DNA of 51,528 bases from Paenibacillus xylanexedens (GCF_007676705.1 NZ_VEBF01000014.1:1-51528), one strand, 5' to 3'; shown: positions 25,305-33,648, counted from the stretch's first letter. The notes: generated from the sequence alone by a model not told the origin. Numbers and translations are program-made.

Positions 25305-27383
25305 TCATTCAACCCACCAACGTTTGAAGTCACTCCACCAGGAATGTTTCTCTTCCTGAATGCCTTGTTGATTCTCTACCTGACGGGCCTTCTGGTCCTC
25401 TCCTGGATCCGAATCATCCGTCGTGCCATGACATACTTCTGTTGGTTCAGTACCACCAATAAAGACTTCCAGTCGCTTCTCTTCACAACCGTTGCCTGCA
25501 AGCTTGCCAGATTCCGGGTCAATATAGACACTTACAACATGATCAGGCACGGTGAAAATTTTGGGTGGTACGCTTGCAAGTGCCTGCTCTGTGAAATGGG
25601 CAAAGATCGGTGCCGCCCGGCGGCCATCCGAAGTCGAGATGGCTTTACCCTGGTCATACCCGACCCATACAGCGGTGGAGAGCTCGGGTGTGAACCCAAC
25701 CAGCCAGGCATCCGTATTGGTCGTCCCTGTCTTTCCGGCTACCGGACGTTTGATTGTGGCAGACACCCGGTTACCCGTTCCCCCATTTTCGAAGACACTT
25801 TCCATTAAACGAGTCAGAACATAAGCTGCTGCAGGTTCCACCACAGTCTCAGCCTTGGTCTGTGGAGATTCATAGAGTACACGCCCTGCGGCATCTGTCA
25901 CTTGCAGAATGGCGACAGGTGGCGTCCGTTGTCCACCAGCAGCGATGACGGAGAAGGCAGACGCCATTTCCAGCGGACTGACAGGTGAGGTTCCCAGAGC
26001 AAGGGAAGGCACAGCGCTCAGGTTGCTTGTAATGCCGAGGTTTTTCGCCATGCTCACAACCTGCTCAGGACCAATCTGCATGATGGTGTTTACTGCATAG
26101 ATATTGTCTGAAGCGGCGATCGCCTGTCTAAGATCGATCTCCCCCAGATACTTGTCTCCAAAGTTGCCAGGTTTATAGGTTTTGCGGTCATTGTCATAAT
26201 GAAAGAGCGTAGGTTCACTGTTAAACATGGATGCACTGGTGAGCTGCTTGGATTCCAAGGCTGCCAGATACATAATGGGTTTAAACGCCGAACCTGGCTG
26301 GCGTGTGGTCGCCAGTACATGGTTAATCTGATTGGTGCGGTAGTTTTTGCCGCCCACCATGGCTTTGATGTAACCCGTGCGAGGGTCGATGGACACGAGA
26401 GCCGTCTCCAGCTCGCTTTTGGCATCCATACCTTTTGCTACAGCATCTTCAGCCGCTTTTTGTACACGTAGATCCAGTGTGGTGTAGATATTCAATCCCC
26501 CATGATCCAGCATTGCTTCACTGATTCCCAGCTCTTTGATGGCCAGACTTCGAATATAGTCACGGAAATAAGGAGCACTTTCCACCGTTTTACGTTCACT
26601 TTCCGGCTTGAACGAGAGCATTTTCTCATAGGCTTTATCCGCCTCGGATTGGGTGATCTTGCCGATATCTGCCATGGCATTCAGCACAATTTTCTGTCGG
26701 TCTTTGGCATTCTTCATATGGTTATAGGGTGAATAGTAGGTGGGTCCTTTCGGGATTCCTGCCAGCATGGCACTCTCTGCGAGATCCAGCTGTTTGGCTG
26801 ATTTGCCAAAATACATTCGGGAAGCCGCTTCGATTCCGTACGCTCCGTGCCCATAATAGATTTCGTTCAGATACATCTGCAAAATTTCATCTTTGCTATA
26901 TTTCATTTCCAATTGCGCCGTGTACATGGCTTCCTTTGCTTTGCGAGTCCATGTTTTCTCATGAGACAGATACAGGTTACGCGCCAACTGTTGGGTCAAT
27001 GTACTCGCACCCTGTGACATCTCCATATGTTCGAGGTTAACGAGCACAGCCCGTCCCATCCCTTGAACGTCGAAACCGTAGTGATTATAGAATTTGCGGT
27101 CCTCTACAGCTAAAGTGGCATTGACCAGATCTGGAGCGATTTCCTCCAGTTGAACGGGTACAGAGTCTTTGCCACCTGCGGAGAAGGTAGCGATGACTTC
27201 ACCCTGACTGTCCAGCAATCTGGAATTCCGGTCAGAGTCTGCAAGGGGCAGGCTGGTTGCATATAGATATACCAATCCGGCAGCGGTAGCGAGTATGGCG
27301 AGCACGGTGAGCAGAGACAGGTTTTTAAACAATTTCCGTATACGGAACCCGCGTTTGCGGGTCTTTTGGTTTGGCTTGGTCAT
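25305..27383 (-). CDS. pbpG: Class A penicillin-binding protein (PBP1a/2d family)
   Basis: 692 residues. N-terminal basic cytoplasmic tail, one membrane helix (about 23-43), glycosyltransferase GT51 domain with catalytic Glu in VEDRKFYNHYG and GASTLTQQLARN, then a transpeptidase domain with SXXK as SAFK (in RQPGSAFKP), SXN as SDN (in AASDNIYAV) and KTGTTN. It polymerises and cross-links peptidoglycan. A charged, Gln-rich C-terminal tail ends in WWSDFKRWW. ATG at 27383 with GAGAGGAG about 8 bases upstream; the frame opens to 27470. Symbol pbpG is by position next to ywhD-speEB; the family assignment is firm, the ortholog less so. Confidence 0.93.
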   Translation of the reverse strand: MTKPNQKTRKRGFRIRKLFKNLSLLTVLAILATAAGLVYLYATSLPLADSDRNSRLLDSQGEVIATFSAGGKDSVPVQLEEIAPDLVNATLAVEDRKFYNHYGFDVQGMGRAVLVNLEHMEMSQGASTLTQQLARNLYLSHEKTWTRKAKEAMYTAQLEMKYSKDEILQMYLNEIYYGHGAYGIEAASRMYFGKSAKQLDLAESAMLAGIPKGPTYYSPYNHMKNAKDRQKIVLNAMADIGKITQSEADKAYEKMLSFKPESERKTVESAPYFRDYIRSLAIKELGISEAMLDHGGLNIYTTLDLRVQKAAEDAVAKGMDAKSELETALVSIDPRTGYIKAMVGGKNYRTNQINHVLATTRQPGSAFKPIMYLAALESKQLTSASMFNSEPTLFHYDNDRKTYKPGNFGDKYLGEIDLRQAIAASDNIYAVNTIMQIGPEQVVSMAKNLGITSNLSAVPSLALGTSPVSPLEMASAFSVIAAGGQRTPPVAILQVTDAAGRVLYESPQTKAETVVEPAAAYVLTRLMESVFENGGTGNRVSATIKRPVAGKTGTTNTDAWLVGFTPELSTAVWVGYDQGKAISTSDGRRAAPIFAHFTEQALASVPPKIFTVPDHVVSVYIDPESGKLAGNGCEEKRLEVFIGGTEPTEVCHGTTDDSDPGEDQKARQVENQQGIQEEKHSWWSDFKRWWVE

Positions 27384-27798
27384 GGAACGGGCTCCTCTCT
27401 TTTCTTTCCAGTATGGGACTTGATTGGCAGGGATATTCAATCGGGTGCATAAGCGAACAAAATGTAGCATTTTCGCCGAGAAAACCGTTTTGCAGTATAA
27501 ACGTCAATCGCGTATAATGCAAAAGGGTAATGAAAAGGTAAGATTCGGCACAAGATACTAAAGCGCGTAAGGACGAACAGACGAATGGTCATTGATTCAT
27601 TGATTAGTCAGACGCTCTGCACGCTCTGGTCAATTTAATCTATATAATGAAGTGAACCGCGGACCTTTCCCGCAGGCCAGCAAATCATAACGCGATATGG
27701 CGCCGAACGCTGGACGTGCTTGGGCGAACCGATTATAGTGCACAGCACTTGGGTCGGGTATGGCTGATCATTAACTTTACGGAAAGAAGGTAGAGATT
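27384..27798. other. Intergenic region between divergent PBP and speE genes
   Basis: A TATAAT at 27643-27648 is a likely -10 box for speE but has no good -35. No gene is visible. Repeated ATTGATTCATTGATTAG lies at about 27590-27607. Confidence 0.4.
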
Positions 27799-28626
27799 AT
27801 GGAATTGTGGTTTACGGAGAAACAGACCCCGGTATTCGGGATCACCGCGAAGATTAAACAGACCTATGTTACAGAGAAAACCGATTTTCAAGATTTGGCC
27901 ATGGTAGAGACCGAGGAATTCGGTAACATGTTGCTTCTTGATGGCATGGTGATGACTACCGTAAAAGACGAGTTCGTATATCACGAAATGGCGGCACACC
28001 CTGCGCTAAACACTCACCCGAATCCGAAAAAAGTTCTGGTTGTCGGTGGCGGTGATGGCGGAGTCATTCGTGAAGTCATTAAGCATGCTGCTGTAGAAAA
28101 AGCAGTTCTCGTCGAAATTGACGGTAAAGTTATTGAATACTCCAAAAAATATTTGCCTGAAATCGCCGGCAAGTTGGACGAGCCTAATGTTGAAGTGCTC
28201 GTGAACGACGGCTACATGCATATTATTGAACATAAAAATGAATACGATGTGATCATCGTAGACTCCACTGAGCCTGTAGGTCCGGCTGCTCCATTGTTTG
28301 AGCGCGGTTTCTACCAAGGCATTTACGAAGCACTCAAAGAAGACGGAATCTTCGTTGCCCAAACGGACAACCCGTGGTTCAAGGCGGATCTGATCCAGAA
28401 GGTGAACAAAGACGTCAAAGAAATCTTCCCGATCGTACATGTGTACGGCTGTAATATTCCAACCTATCCAAGTGGTTTGTGGACATTCACCATGGGTAGC
28501 AAGAAACATGACCCGCTCGAAGTGGATGAGACTCAAATTCCGGAGATGGATACCAAGTATTACTCTCCGCGTCTGCACAAAGCAGCATTTGTACTTCCTA
28601 AATTCGTGGAAGATTTAACGAAATAA
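27799..28626 (+). CDS. speE: Spermidine synthase
   Basis: Transfers the aminopropyl group of decarboxylated SAM to putrescine. 275 residues, full length. Rossmann signature VLVVGGGDGGVIREV, then the polyamine-binding segment IIVDSTEPVGPA with its Asp, and YPSGLWTF near the end. ATG at 27799 with GAAGGTAGAG upstream. speB follows 14 bases later: agmatinase makes putrescine for this enzyme, so the operon encodes the last two steps of spermidine synthesis. Arginine and SAM decarboxylases are elsewhere. Confidence 0.97.
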   Translation: MELWFTEKQTPVFGITAKIKQTYVTEKTDFQDLAMVETEEFGNMLLLDGMVMTTVKDEFVYHEMAAHPALNTHPNPKKVLVVGGGDGGVIREVIKHAAVEKAVLVEIDGKVIEYSKKYLPEIAGKLDEPNVEVLVNDGYMHIIEHKNEYDVIIVDSTEPVGPAAPLFERGFYQGIYEALKEDGIFVAQTDNPWFKADLIQKVNKDVKEIFPIVHVYGCNIPTYPSGLWTFTMGSKKHDPLEVDETQIPEMDTKYYSPRLHKAAFVLPKFVEDLTK

Positions 28627-28640
28627 AGGGGAAATCATTA

Positions 28641-29510
28641 ATGAAATTGGATCAAGCTTATTCAGGAAACGTATTTATTTGCAGCTCTGAGGATTATGAG
28701 AACTCCAAAGCAGTTATCTATGGTATGCCGATGGATTACACCGTCAGCTTCCGTCCGGGTTCCCGTTTCGGCCCATCTCATATCCGTCAAGCATCGGTTG
28801 GACTTGAAGAGTACAGCCCGTACCTAGACAAAAGCATTGTAGACATGACGTACTTTGACGCTGGAGACTTGCTCCTGCCTTTCGGTAACGCGGGACGCAG
28901 CCTAGAAGTGATTCATGAATACATCGGCAGTCTGCTGGCTGACGACAAATTCCCAATTGGATTGGGTGGCGAGCACTTGGTTACTTGGCCAGTCATCCAA
29001 CAGATGTACAAGAAATACCCGGATCTTATCCTGATTCATATTGATGCACACGCAGACCTTCGTGAAAACTATGAAGGCGAGCCATTGTCCCACTCCACGC
29101 CAGTACGTAAAGCAGCGGAGTTAATGGGTGGCAAAAACATCTATCAGTTCGGTATCCGTTCTGGCTCCCGTGAAGAGTTCCAGTATGGTCGTGAGAACAT
29201 CAACTTCTATCCGTTTGAAGTGGCAGCTCCGATGAAGGAAGCCCTTCCGAAGATGGGCAACCGTCCGGTATATGTGACCATCGACATCGATGTGCTTGAT
29301 CCGTCTGCAGCACCAGGAACAGGTACAGCAGAAGCGGGCGGCATTACGTCCAAAGAACTGCTTGAAGCCATCCACATGATTGCAGGATCTGATGTCAATG
29401 TAGTCGGTTGTGATCTGGTTGAAGTAGCACCAATCTACGATCCAACACAACAGACACAGATTGTGGCTGCGAAGATGATCCGTGAAATGCTGCTTGGATT
29501 CGTGAAATAA
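28641..29510 (+). CDS. speB: Agmatinase
   Basis: Hydrolyses agmatine to putrescine and urea with a binuclear Mn centre. 289 residues of the ureohydrolase family: GGEHLVTWP, the metal ligands in HIDAHADLREN and in TIDIDVLDPSAAPGTGTAEAGG. ATG at 28641 with AAAGGGG upstream, 14 bases after speE. Same order as Bacillus speE-speB. Confidence 0.97.
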   Translation: MKLDQAYSGNVFICSSEDYENSKAVIYGMPMDYTVSFRPGSRFGPSHIRQASVGLEEYSPYLDKSIVDMTYFDAGDLLLPFGNAGRSLEVIHEYIGSLLADDKFPIGLGGEHLVTWPVIQQMYKKYPDLILIHIDAHADLRENYEGEPLSHSTPVRKAAELMGGKNIYQFGIRSGSREEFQYGRENINFYPFEVAAPMKEALPKMGNRPVYVTIDIDVLDPSAAPGTGTAEAGGITSKELLEAIHMIAGSDVNVVGCDLVEVAPIYDPTQQTQIVAAKMIREMLLGFVK

Positions 29511-29535
29511 TTACAGAATGATCGATAAACTTAAT

Positions 29536-29584
29536 GCTCTCTTTCTGCGCGGTTTCAAATCTGCGCAGACAGAGAGTACTTTTT
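29536..29584 (+). terminator. speEB terminator
   Basis: GCTCTCTTTCTGCGC pairs with GCGCAGACAGAGAGT (one mismatch) around a 12-base loop, then a T5 run. Confidence 0.85.
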
Positions 29585-29673
29585 ATTGCTAACGTTTATC
29601 TGCGTGTCCTTAACTATTTCAGCTTAAGAAACGGACTGGATAAAGTATCTGAAACTATTCTCCCAAGAGGAAT

Positions 29674-29700
29674 AATTAAGTTAAGTTAACTTACTTAATT
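29674..29700. repeat. Imperfect AT-rich palindrome, possible operator
   Basis: 27 bases centred on TAAGTTAACTTA, flanked by AATTAAG and CTTAATT arms. It sits just upstream of TATACT at 29723-29728 and overlaps the possible -35 of that promoter, so a repressor site is possible. Confidence 0.45.
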
Positions 29701-29728
29701 TAACTTCTGTCCAGAGCTATGTTATACT
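29700..29728 (+). promoter_or_regulatory. Possible promoter of the antitoxin-like RNA
   Basis: TTAACT (29700-29705), 17 bases, TATACT (29723-29728). A second candidate is TTGATA (29758-29763), 16 bases, TATATG (29780-29785). Both would transcribe toward the shared terminator at 29901-29950. Confidence 0.35.
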
Positions 29729-29811
29729 GACTACAACAGTATTCAGTAGTATATGAATTGATATATTACACTCGTGAAGTATATGGTGAATGGGTTCGGC
29801 CATATACTAAA

Positions 29812-29845
29812 AAGAGCCTTTACCGCGCCAACGGTAAAGACTCTT
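29812..29845 (-). terminator. Second minus-strand hairpin with T run
   Basis: 14-bp stem (AAGAGCCTTTACCG with CGGTAAAGACTCTT, one mismatch). On the minus strand it is followed by TTTTT, so it could end a longer form of the toxin mRNA. Its 5' arm carries one copy of the CCAACGGTAAAG repeat. Confidence 0.55.
29828..29839 (+). repeat. Direct repeat copy 1 (antitoxin side)
   Basis: CCAACGGTAAAG, identical to 29972-29983. The copies flank the shared terminator, as the direct repeats of the Enterococcus par locus do, and give complementarity between the two convergent RNAs. Confidence 0.8.
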
Positions 29846-29900
29846 AGGACCCGAAAGGCTGTGGATTGCCACGGCGCGCATGAACTAAATAATGCTATTC

Positions 29901-29950
29901 AAGCGAAACCCACCGTCAGGCTTCCGACCTTATGAGGTGGGTTTTCGCTT
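29901..29950. terminator. Bidirectional terminator shared by the convergent RNAs
   Basis: AAGCGAAACCCACC pairs with GGTGGGTTTTCGCTT (one bulged T) around a 21-base loop. The stop codon of the minus-strand small ORF (29930-29932) lies in the loop, so toxin mRNA and antisense RNA both end here. Confidence 0.8.
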
Positions 29951-30061
29951 GCTACGAAACTTTTTGCGTAACCAACGGTAAAGCTTTCGCCCACTCAGTA
30001 TAATACTGAGGATCGCAGCAATCCATCGGATCACATCAAGCAACGCCACAAGTTTGATCAT
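29930..30061 (-). CDS. Small hydrophobic-basic peptide, candidate type I toxin (43 residues)
   Basis: ATG at 30061 with GAGGGGGTGA 5-6 bases upstream, a strong ribosome-binding site. The peptide starts MIKLVALLDVIRWIAAILSI: one membrane helix (about 2-22), then a strongly basic tail with 13 Lys/Arg in the last 19 residues. This layout is typical of membrane-acting type I toxins (Fst, TxpA, BsrG), although I see no direct sequence match to those families. CCC GAGA GGG upstream may hide the ribosome-binding site. A clear extended -10 lies at 30136-30141. The repeat CCAACGGTAAAG overlaps codons 25-30. Toxicity is inferred from structure only. Confidence 0.55.
   Translation of the reverse strand: MIKLVALLDVIRWIAAILSIILSGRKLYRWLRKKFRSKRKPTS
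29972..29983 (+). repeat. Direct repeat copy 2 (inside the toxin-like ORF)
   Basis: CCAACGGTAAAG; see the copy at 29828-29839. In the minus-strand mRNA it reads CTTTACCGTTGG, complementary to copy 1 in the plus-strand RNA. Confidence 0.8.
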
Positions 30062-30135
30062 CGACGTCACCCCCTCTCGGGAAGCTGCGCCGTGCTCAGA
30101 AAACATCCACCGTTATTCAAACGTCCATAACATTA

Positions 30136-30144
30136 ATTATAGCA
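30136..30144 (-). promoter_or_regulatory. Promoter of the toxin-like mRNA
   Basis: Extended -10 TGCTATAAT on the minus strand (TATAAT at 30141-30136). The -35 region is poor. Start near 30129, leader about 68 nt, transcript about 230 nt to the shared terminator. Confidence 0.55.
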
Positions 30145-30322
30145 CGTATGTTCCTATGTCTCTACCATGTATTGCTTGTGTTAGTATAGGCTCACACATG
30201 CAGATGTCCTGCCTTAACATGACTCTATCTTAATATTGATGTCTTTTCTTAAGTATCAGTTTTGTTATCATTGGTATCTAGACATTGCCGATTTAACCTA
30301 GAGTACACAGTGTTTAGTGATG

Positions 30323-30371
30323 AATCACCCTTGCCTGCATGATACCAATCGTGGGTAAAGGTGGTTTTTTT
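30323..30371 (+). terminator. Terminator-like hairpin upstream of the Asp-box gene
   Basis: AATCACCCTTGCC pairs with GGGTAAAGGTGGTT (two wobble pairs, one mismatch) and is followed by T7. It lies about 85 bases before the next start codon. GTGA-TGAA-TCAC (30317-30328) overlaps its left arm and could compete with it. It may be an attenuator or the end of an unknown short RNA. Confidence 0.5.
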
Positions 30372-30454
30372 CTTGCGAAATTGTCATCGGGCTTCACTGG
30401 ATTGTTACGTTAACAAGATCGAAATTGGGTAAAACCATAGAAGGAGGTGTTACG

Positions 30455-31642
30455 ATGACAACCAAGAGAACGATGACATGGAAACGGATTGGTGCACTCG
30501 CATTATCGTTAACGCTGGCTTGGGGGATGGGACCAGTACATACGCTATCAGGCGCTAACGCTTCATCCTCGCAGGCATGTGGAAAGGGAGAACACAGACT
30601 AGCGGCTACATTGGAAAAAGGTAGTGGTGTAGAAGAGCAACACCTGCAATTTACCGATATTGATTTTCTTAATGACACGACTGGACGAGCTGGGGGTGAA
30701 GGCTTCCTGATCGGTACCTCGAATGCAGGATGTACGTGGCAGTCCATATATACCGGACAGTGGCAATTCACACAGGTCGATTTTCCGAATAATGTGAACG
30801 GATATGCGCTGGCACAAGTGAAGAGCTCACCTGCAACCTATCTGATCCGTACTCATGACGGGGGATCTCACTGGACGCGGCTCGATACGCCGGGCATTCA
30901 ATTCAAACGCATCGATTTCCGCAATAAAGATGTAGGTTATGGCTACACCTATAATGGTGCATATCAGACGAAGGATGGCGGGGTGACCTGGAGTAAAATC
31001 AACACACCTGCCAATACGCGAGCAGCTGCCTTCGCGACAGAGAAACAAGGGTATGCTGTCGTGGTTGTACCCGGATCAGGATATCATTTGAAGCATACGA
31101 GTGATGGTGGGAAGAACTGGACAACCTCTCTTCGCGTTGTCTCAGACACATGGAGCGGAGCGGATCTGTATGCACACGGCCAGCAAGTGTGGGCCCTTCT
31201 GTATGGTGATGCAGGCATGTCCCAACAATCTTACTCCCTCTATGCGAGCGGTAATCAAGGCAAGAATTGGACACAAGTATTTGCACAATCCACAGCAGGA
31301 GGAGGCCCTGCACCTGGTACGAACAGTATAGGTAAAGGTACCGGACCTGCCAATCCTGGTGGTCATCCTGGCAACATGGCGCTGATTGGTAATCAGACGG
31401 CTTATCTCTCCGCGGGTTCACCTGCAGCTGGTAAAGTGGGGATTGGACGTTCGTATGATAAAGGTTCCACGTGGAAAAACGTCGACCTGAAAGATCCGGG
31501 ATATAGTTCCCGCATCTCTTTCCCATCCGCCAAAACAGGTTGGCTTGTTGTAACAAGTGATAACTCCCCGGCAATCTATCAGACTACAGATGGTGGAACC
31601 ACGTGGACACAAAAAATGTTGTTGCCCTCAGAGCAGGGTTAA
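30455..31642 (+). CDS. Secreted Asp-box (BNR-like) beta-propeller protein
   Basis: 395 residues. Signal peptide with cleavage near ANASSS, then a series of Asp-box repeats: THDGGSHWT, TKDGGVTWS, TSDGGKNWT, SGNQGKNWT, SYDKGSTWK, TTDGGTTWT. This predicts a six-bladed or similar propeller of the YCF48/sialidase-like type. No sialidase catalytic residues are evident, so a binding or structural role is likely. A Gly/Pro-rich loop (GGGPAPGTNSIGKGTGPANP) interrupts the fold at about residue 300. ATG at 30455 with AGAAGGAGGTG upstream is preferred over a frame start at 30425. A terminator-like hairpin precedes it. Function unknown. Confidence 0.88.
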   Translation: MTTKRTMTWKRIGALALSLTLAWGMGPVHTLSGANASSSQACGKGEHRLAATLEKGSGVEEQHLQFTDIDFLNDTTGRAGGEGFLIGTSNAGCTWQSIYTGQWQFTQVDFPNNVNGYALAQVKSSPATYLIRTHDGGSHWTRLDTPGIQFKRIDFRNKDVGYGYTYNGAYQTKDGGVTWSKINTPANTRAAAFATEKQGYAVVVVPGSGYHLKHTSDGGKNWTTSLRVVSDTWSGADLYAHGQQVWALLYGDAGMSQQSYSLYASGNQGKNWTQVFAQSTAGGGPAPGTNSIGKGTGPANPGGHPGNMALIGNQTAYLSAGSPAAGKVGIGRSYDKGSTWKNVDLKDPGYSSRISFPSAKTGWLVVTSDNSPAIYQTTDGGTTWTQKMLLPSEQG

Positions 31643-31736
31643 GTGGTCTGTTATTCTGAAATAACAACCAGACAAATCCAAATTAGAAATGTATAAAATT
31701 CAATTTGGCATGTCTCTGCATGAGTTTGTATAACAA

Positions 31737-31778
31737 ACAAGCCCCTTCCTGATCAACTTCACAGGGAGGGGCTTGTTT
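31737..31778 (+). terminator. Terminator after the Asp-box gene
   Basis: ACAAGCCCCTTCCT pairs with AGGGAGGGGCTTGT around a 12-base loop; a short T run follows. Confidence 0.85.
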
Positions 31779-31796
31779 GCGTGGAAATAATAACGG

Positions 31797-31836
31797 TTGA
31801 AACCTGCTTCAAAACAAGTTATTGTAAGCGATAACA
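31797..31836 (+). promoter_or_regulatory. abfA promoter with overlapping cre site
   Basis: TTGAAA (31797-31802), 17 bases, TATTGT (31820-31825). TGTAAGCGATAACA (31823-31836) fits the cre consensus TGWAANCGNTNWCA at every position and overlaps the -10 box, so CcpA should repress when glucose is present. Confidence 0.75.
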
Positions 31837-31860
31837 ATACATTTATTGGAGGTTGAAATT

Positions 31861-33342
31861 ATGGTTGATGTTATTCTAAAGGCTGATTCAGATCAAGGAT
31901 TAATAAATCGCAATATATATGGTCACTTTTCCGAACACTTGGGACGTTGTATATATGAGGGCTTGTGGGTAGGAGAAGATTCACCTATTCCGAATACGGA
32001 TGGGATCCGAAATGATGTATTGACTGCCTTGCAGAAGCTTAATATTCCAGTGCTTCGCTGGCCAGGTGGTTGTTTTGCCGATGAATATCACTGGAAAGAT
32101 GGCGTGGGCCCGAAGAGTGAGCGTGCTCGTATGATCAATACGCATTGGGGCGGTGTGGAAGAAAATAATCACTTTGGTACACATGAATTCTTGAGACTGT
32201 GTGAGCTGCTCGGTACGGAGCCGTATATCAGCGGTAACCTGGGTAGTGGTACGGTTCAGGAGATGCAGGAATGGGTGGAGTACATCACGTTTGACGGCGA
32301 ATCCCCGATGGCGAACTGGCGGAAGAGTAACGGCAGGGAAGAGCCTTGGAAACTGAAGTATTTTGGCGTGGGGAATGAGAACTGGGGATGCGGTGGAAAT
32401 ATGCGCCCTGAATATTATGCGGATGAATATCGCCGGTATGCTACATACGTACGTAACTATTCCGGGAACGAGATCTATAAGATCGCTTGTGGACCCAACG
32501 AAGGCAACTATGAATGGATGGAAGTGCTGATGCGGGAGTCTGCTCGCTATATGGACGGAATCAGTCTTCATTATTACACCATCCCTACAGGAGAGTGGAA
32601 TGATAAAGGTGCAGCCACAGGATTCGGAGAGGCTGAGTGGTTCACCACCTTGAAGAAGACGCTATATATGGATGAATTGCTGGTGAAGCACTCCGAAATT
32701 ATGGACAAATATGATCCAGAGGGCAGAGTCGGCATTATTGTGGACGAATGGGGCACGTGGTATAACGTTGAGCCGGGAACCAATCCAGGGTTCCTGTATC
32801 AACAGAATACGATGCGGGATGCTGTGCTTGCAGGCGTTAATCTGAATATTTTCAATCAACATAATAAACGGGTACACATGGCAAATCTTGCGCAGATCGT
32901 CAATGTGCTTCAATCACTTGTGCTCACGGAAGGGGACAAAATGCTCCTGACCCCTACGTATCATGTATTTGATATGTATCAGGTGCATATGGATGCGCAG
33001 CGACTCGACTTGAATTATGAAAGCCCAGGATACACATTCGGGGAAGAGACCATTCCACAGCTCAGCTTATCAGCATCCTGCAACAAGGATGGGGTCATTC
33101 ACGTGACGGCTTGTAATCTAAGCCACACGGATGAGTTGGAAGTCGTATGCCAGCTGGAAGCAGCTCAAGCGGCTAAAGTATCTGGGCAGATTCTGCATCA
33201 TGCTGATTTTGGTGCATTCAATACCTTTGAACAACCAAGTCACGTTCAGCCTGTAGCATGGGATGGAATCACACTGGAGAATAACACACTGCGTTTTGTC
33301 CTTCCACCAGCATCGGTTGGGGTACTCGCTGTAGAGGGTTAA
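31861..33342 (+). CDS. abfA: Alpha-L-arabinofuranosidase, GH51
   Basis: Removes terminal arabinofuranose from arabinan and arabinoxylan fragments. 493 residues, no signal peptide, so intracellular, as usual for GH51. NRNIYGHFSEHLGRCIYEGLW at the N-terminus, acid/base Glu in GVGNENWGCGG and nucleophile Glu in IIVDEWGTWY. TIM barrel in the first 380 residues, then a C-terminal beta domain. ATG at 31861 with TTGGAGG upstream; the frame opens at 31846. The cre site indicates carbon catabolite control. No transporter or other arabinan gene is adjacent. Confidence 0.95.
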   Translation: MVDVILKADSDQGLINRNIYGHFSEHLGRCIYEGLWVGEDSPIPNTDGIRNDVLTALQKLNIPVLRWPGGCFADEYHWKDGVGPKSERARMINTHWGGVEENNHFGTHEFLRLCELLGTEPYISGNLGSGTVQEMQEWVEYITFDGESPMANWRKSNGREEPWKLKYFGVGNENWGCGGNMRPEYYADEYRRYATYVRNYSGNEIYKIACGPNEGNYEWMEVLMRESARYMDGISLHYYTIPTGEWNDKGAATGFGEAEWFTTLKKTLYMDELLVKHSEIMDKYDPEGRVGIIVDEWGTWYNVEPGTNPGFLYQQNTMRDAVLAGVNLNIFNQHNKRVHMANLAQIVNVLQSLVLTEGDKMLLTPTYHVFDMYQVHMDAQRLDLNYESPGYTFGEETIPQLSLSASCNKDGVIHVTACNLSHTDELEVVCQLEAAQAAKVSGQILHHADFGAFNTFEQPSHVQPVAWDGITLENNTLRFVLPPASVGVLAVEG

Positions 33343-33345
33343 TGC

Positions 33346-33612
33346 ATGAAAAAGCAGGAACCTTGCAAGGGGTGCAATGAACAATATGATGTGAAGGTTA
33401 GCGACGCCAAAATGGCCAGACTTGTGGAGATTGCCTCACGTTCTCGTCCGACGGTGCAGGATGAGGAATATGAGCGTCGACTATCCATCTGCTCTGCTTG
33501 TCCGGGATTGCAATATGGTACAACCTGCAGGCATTGTGGTTGTCTCGTACAGGTGCGAGCGAAGCTGAGTGAGTCGACATGTCCTTTTCCTTATGAATCG
33601 CAATGGGCCTGA
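33346..33612 (+). CDS. Small cysteine-rich protein (DUF6171-like)
   Basis: 88 residues with eight Cys: EPCKGCNEQ, ICSACPG and TCRHCGCLVQVRAK, then STCPFP. The pattern suggests one or two zinc ribbons. It resembles the small DUF6171 family of Firmicutes, whose role is unknown; family name from memory. It starts 3 bases after the abfA stop with GAGGG from the abfA end as ribosome-binding site, so it is translationally coupled. Confidence 0.75.
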   Translation: MKKQEPCKGCNEQYDVKVSDAKMARLVEIASRSRPTVQDEEYERRLSICSACPGLQYGTTCRHCGCLVQVRAKLSESTCPFPYESQWA

Positions 33613-33648
33613 TCTAATGAACGAATCTCATTATAATGAAGCAAAAGG

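Larger units (their letters stand above)
29735..29953 (+). ncRNA. Candidate antisense (antitoxin) RNA of a type I toxin-antitoxin locus
   Basis: No ORF of note, but dense structure: hairpin AGTATATGG/CCATATACT (29779-29809), hairpin AAGAGCCTTTACCG/CGGTAAAGACTCTT (29812-29845), complementary GCGCC/GGCGC, and a strong terminator (29901-29950). It converges on the small ORF of the opposite strand and shares with it both the terminator and a 12-base repeat that lets the two RNAs pair. Boundaries are estimates from the promoter guess; expression is not shown. Confidence 0.45.
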
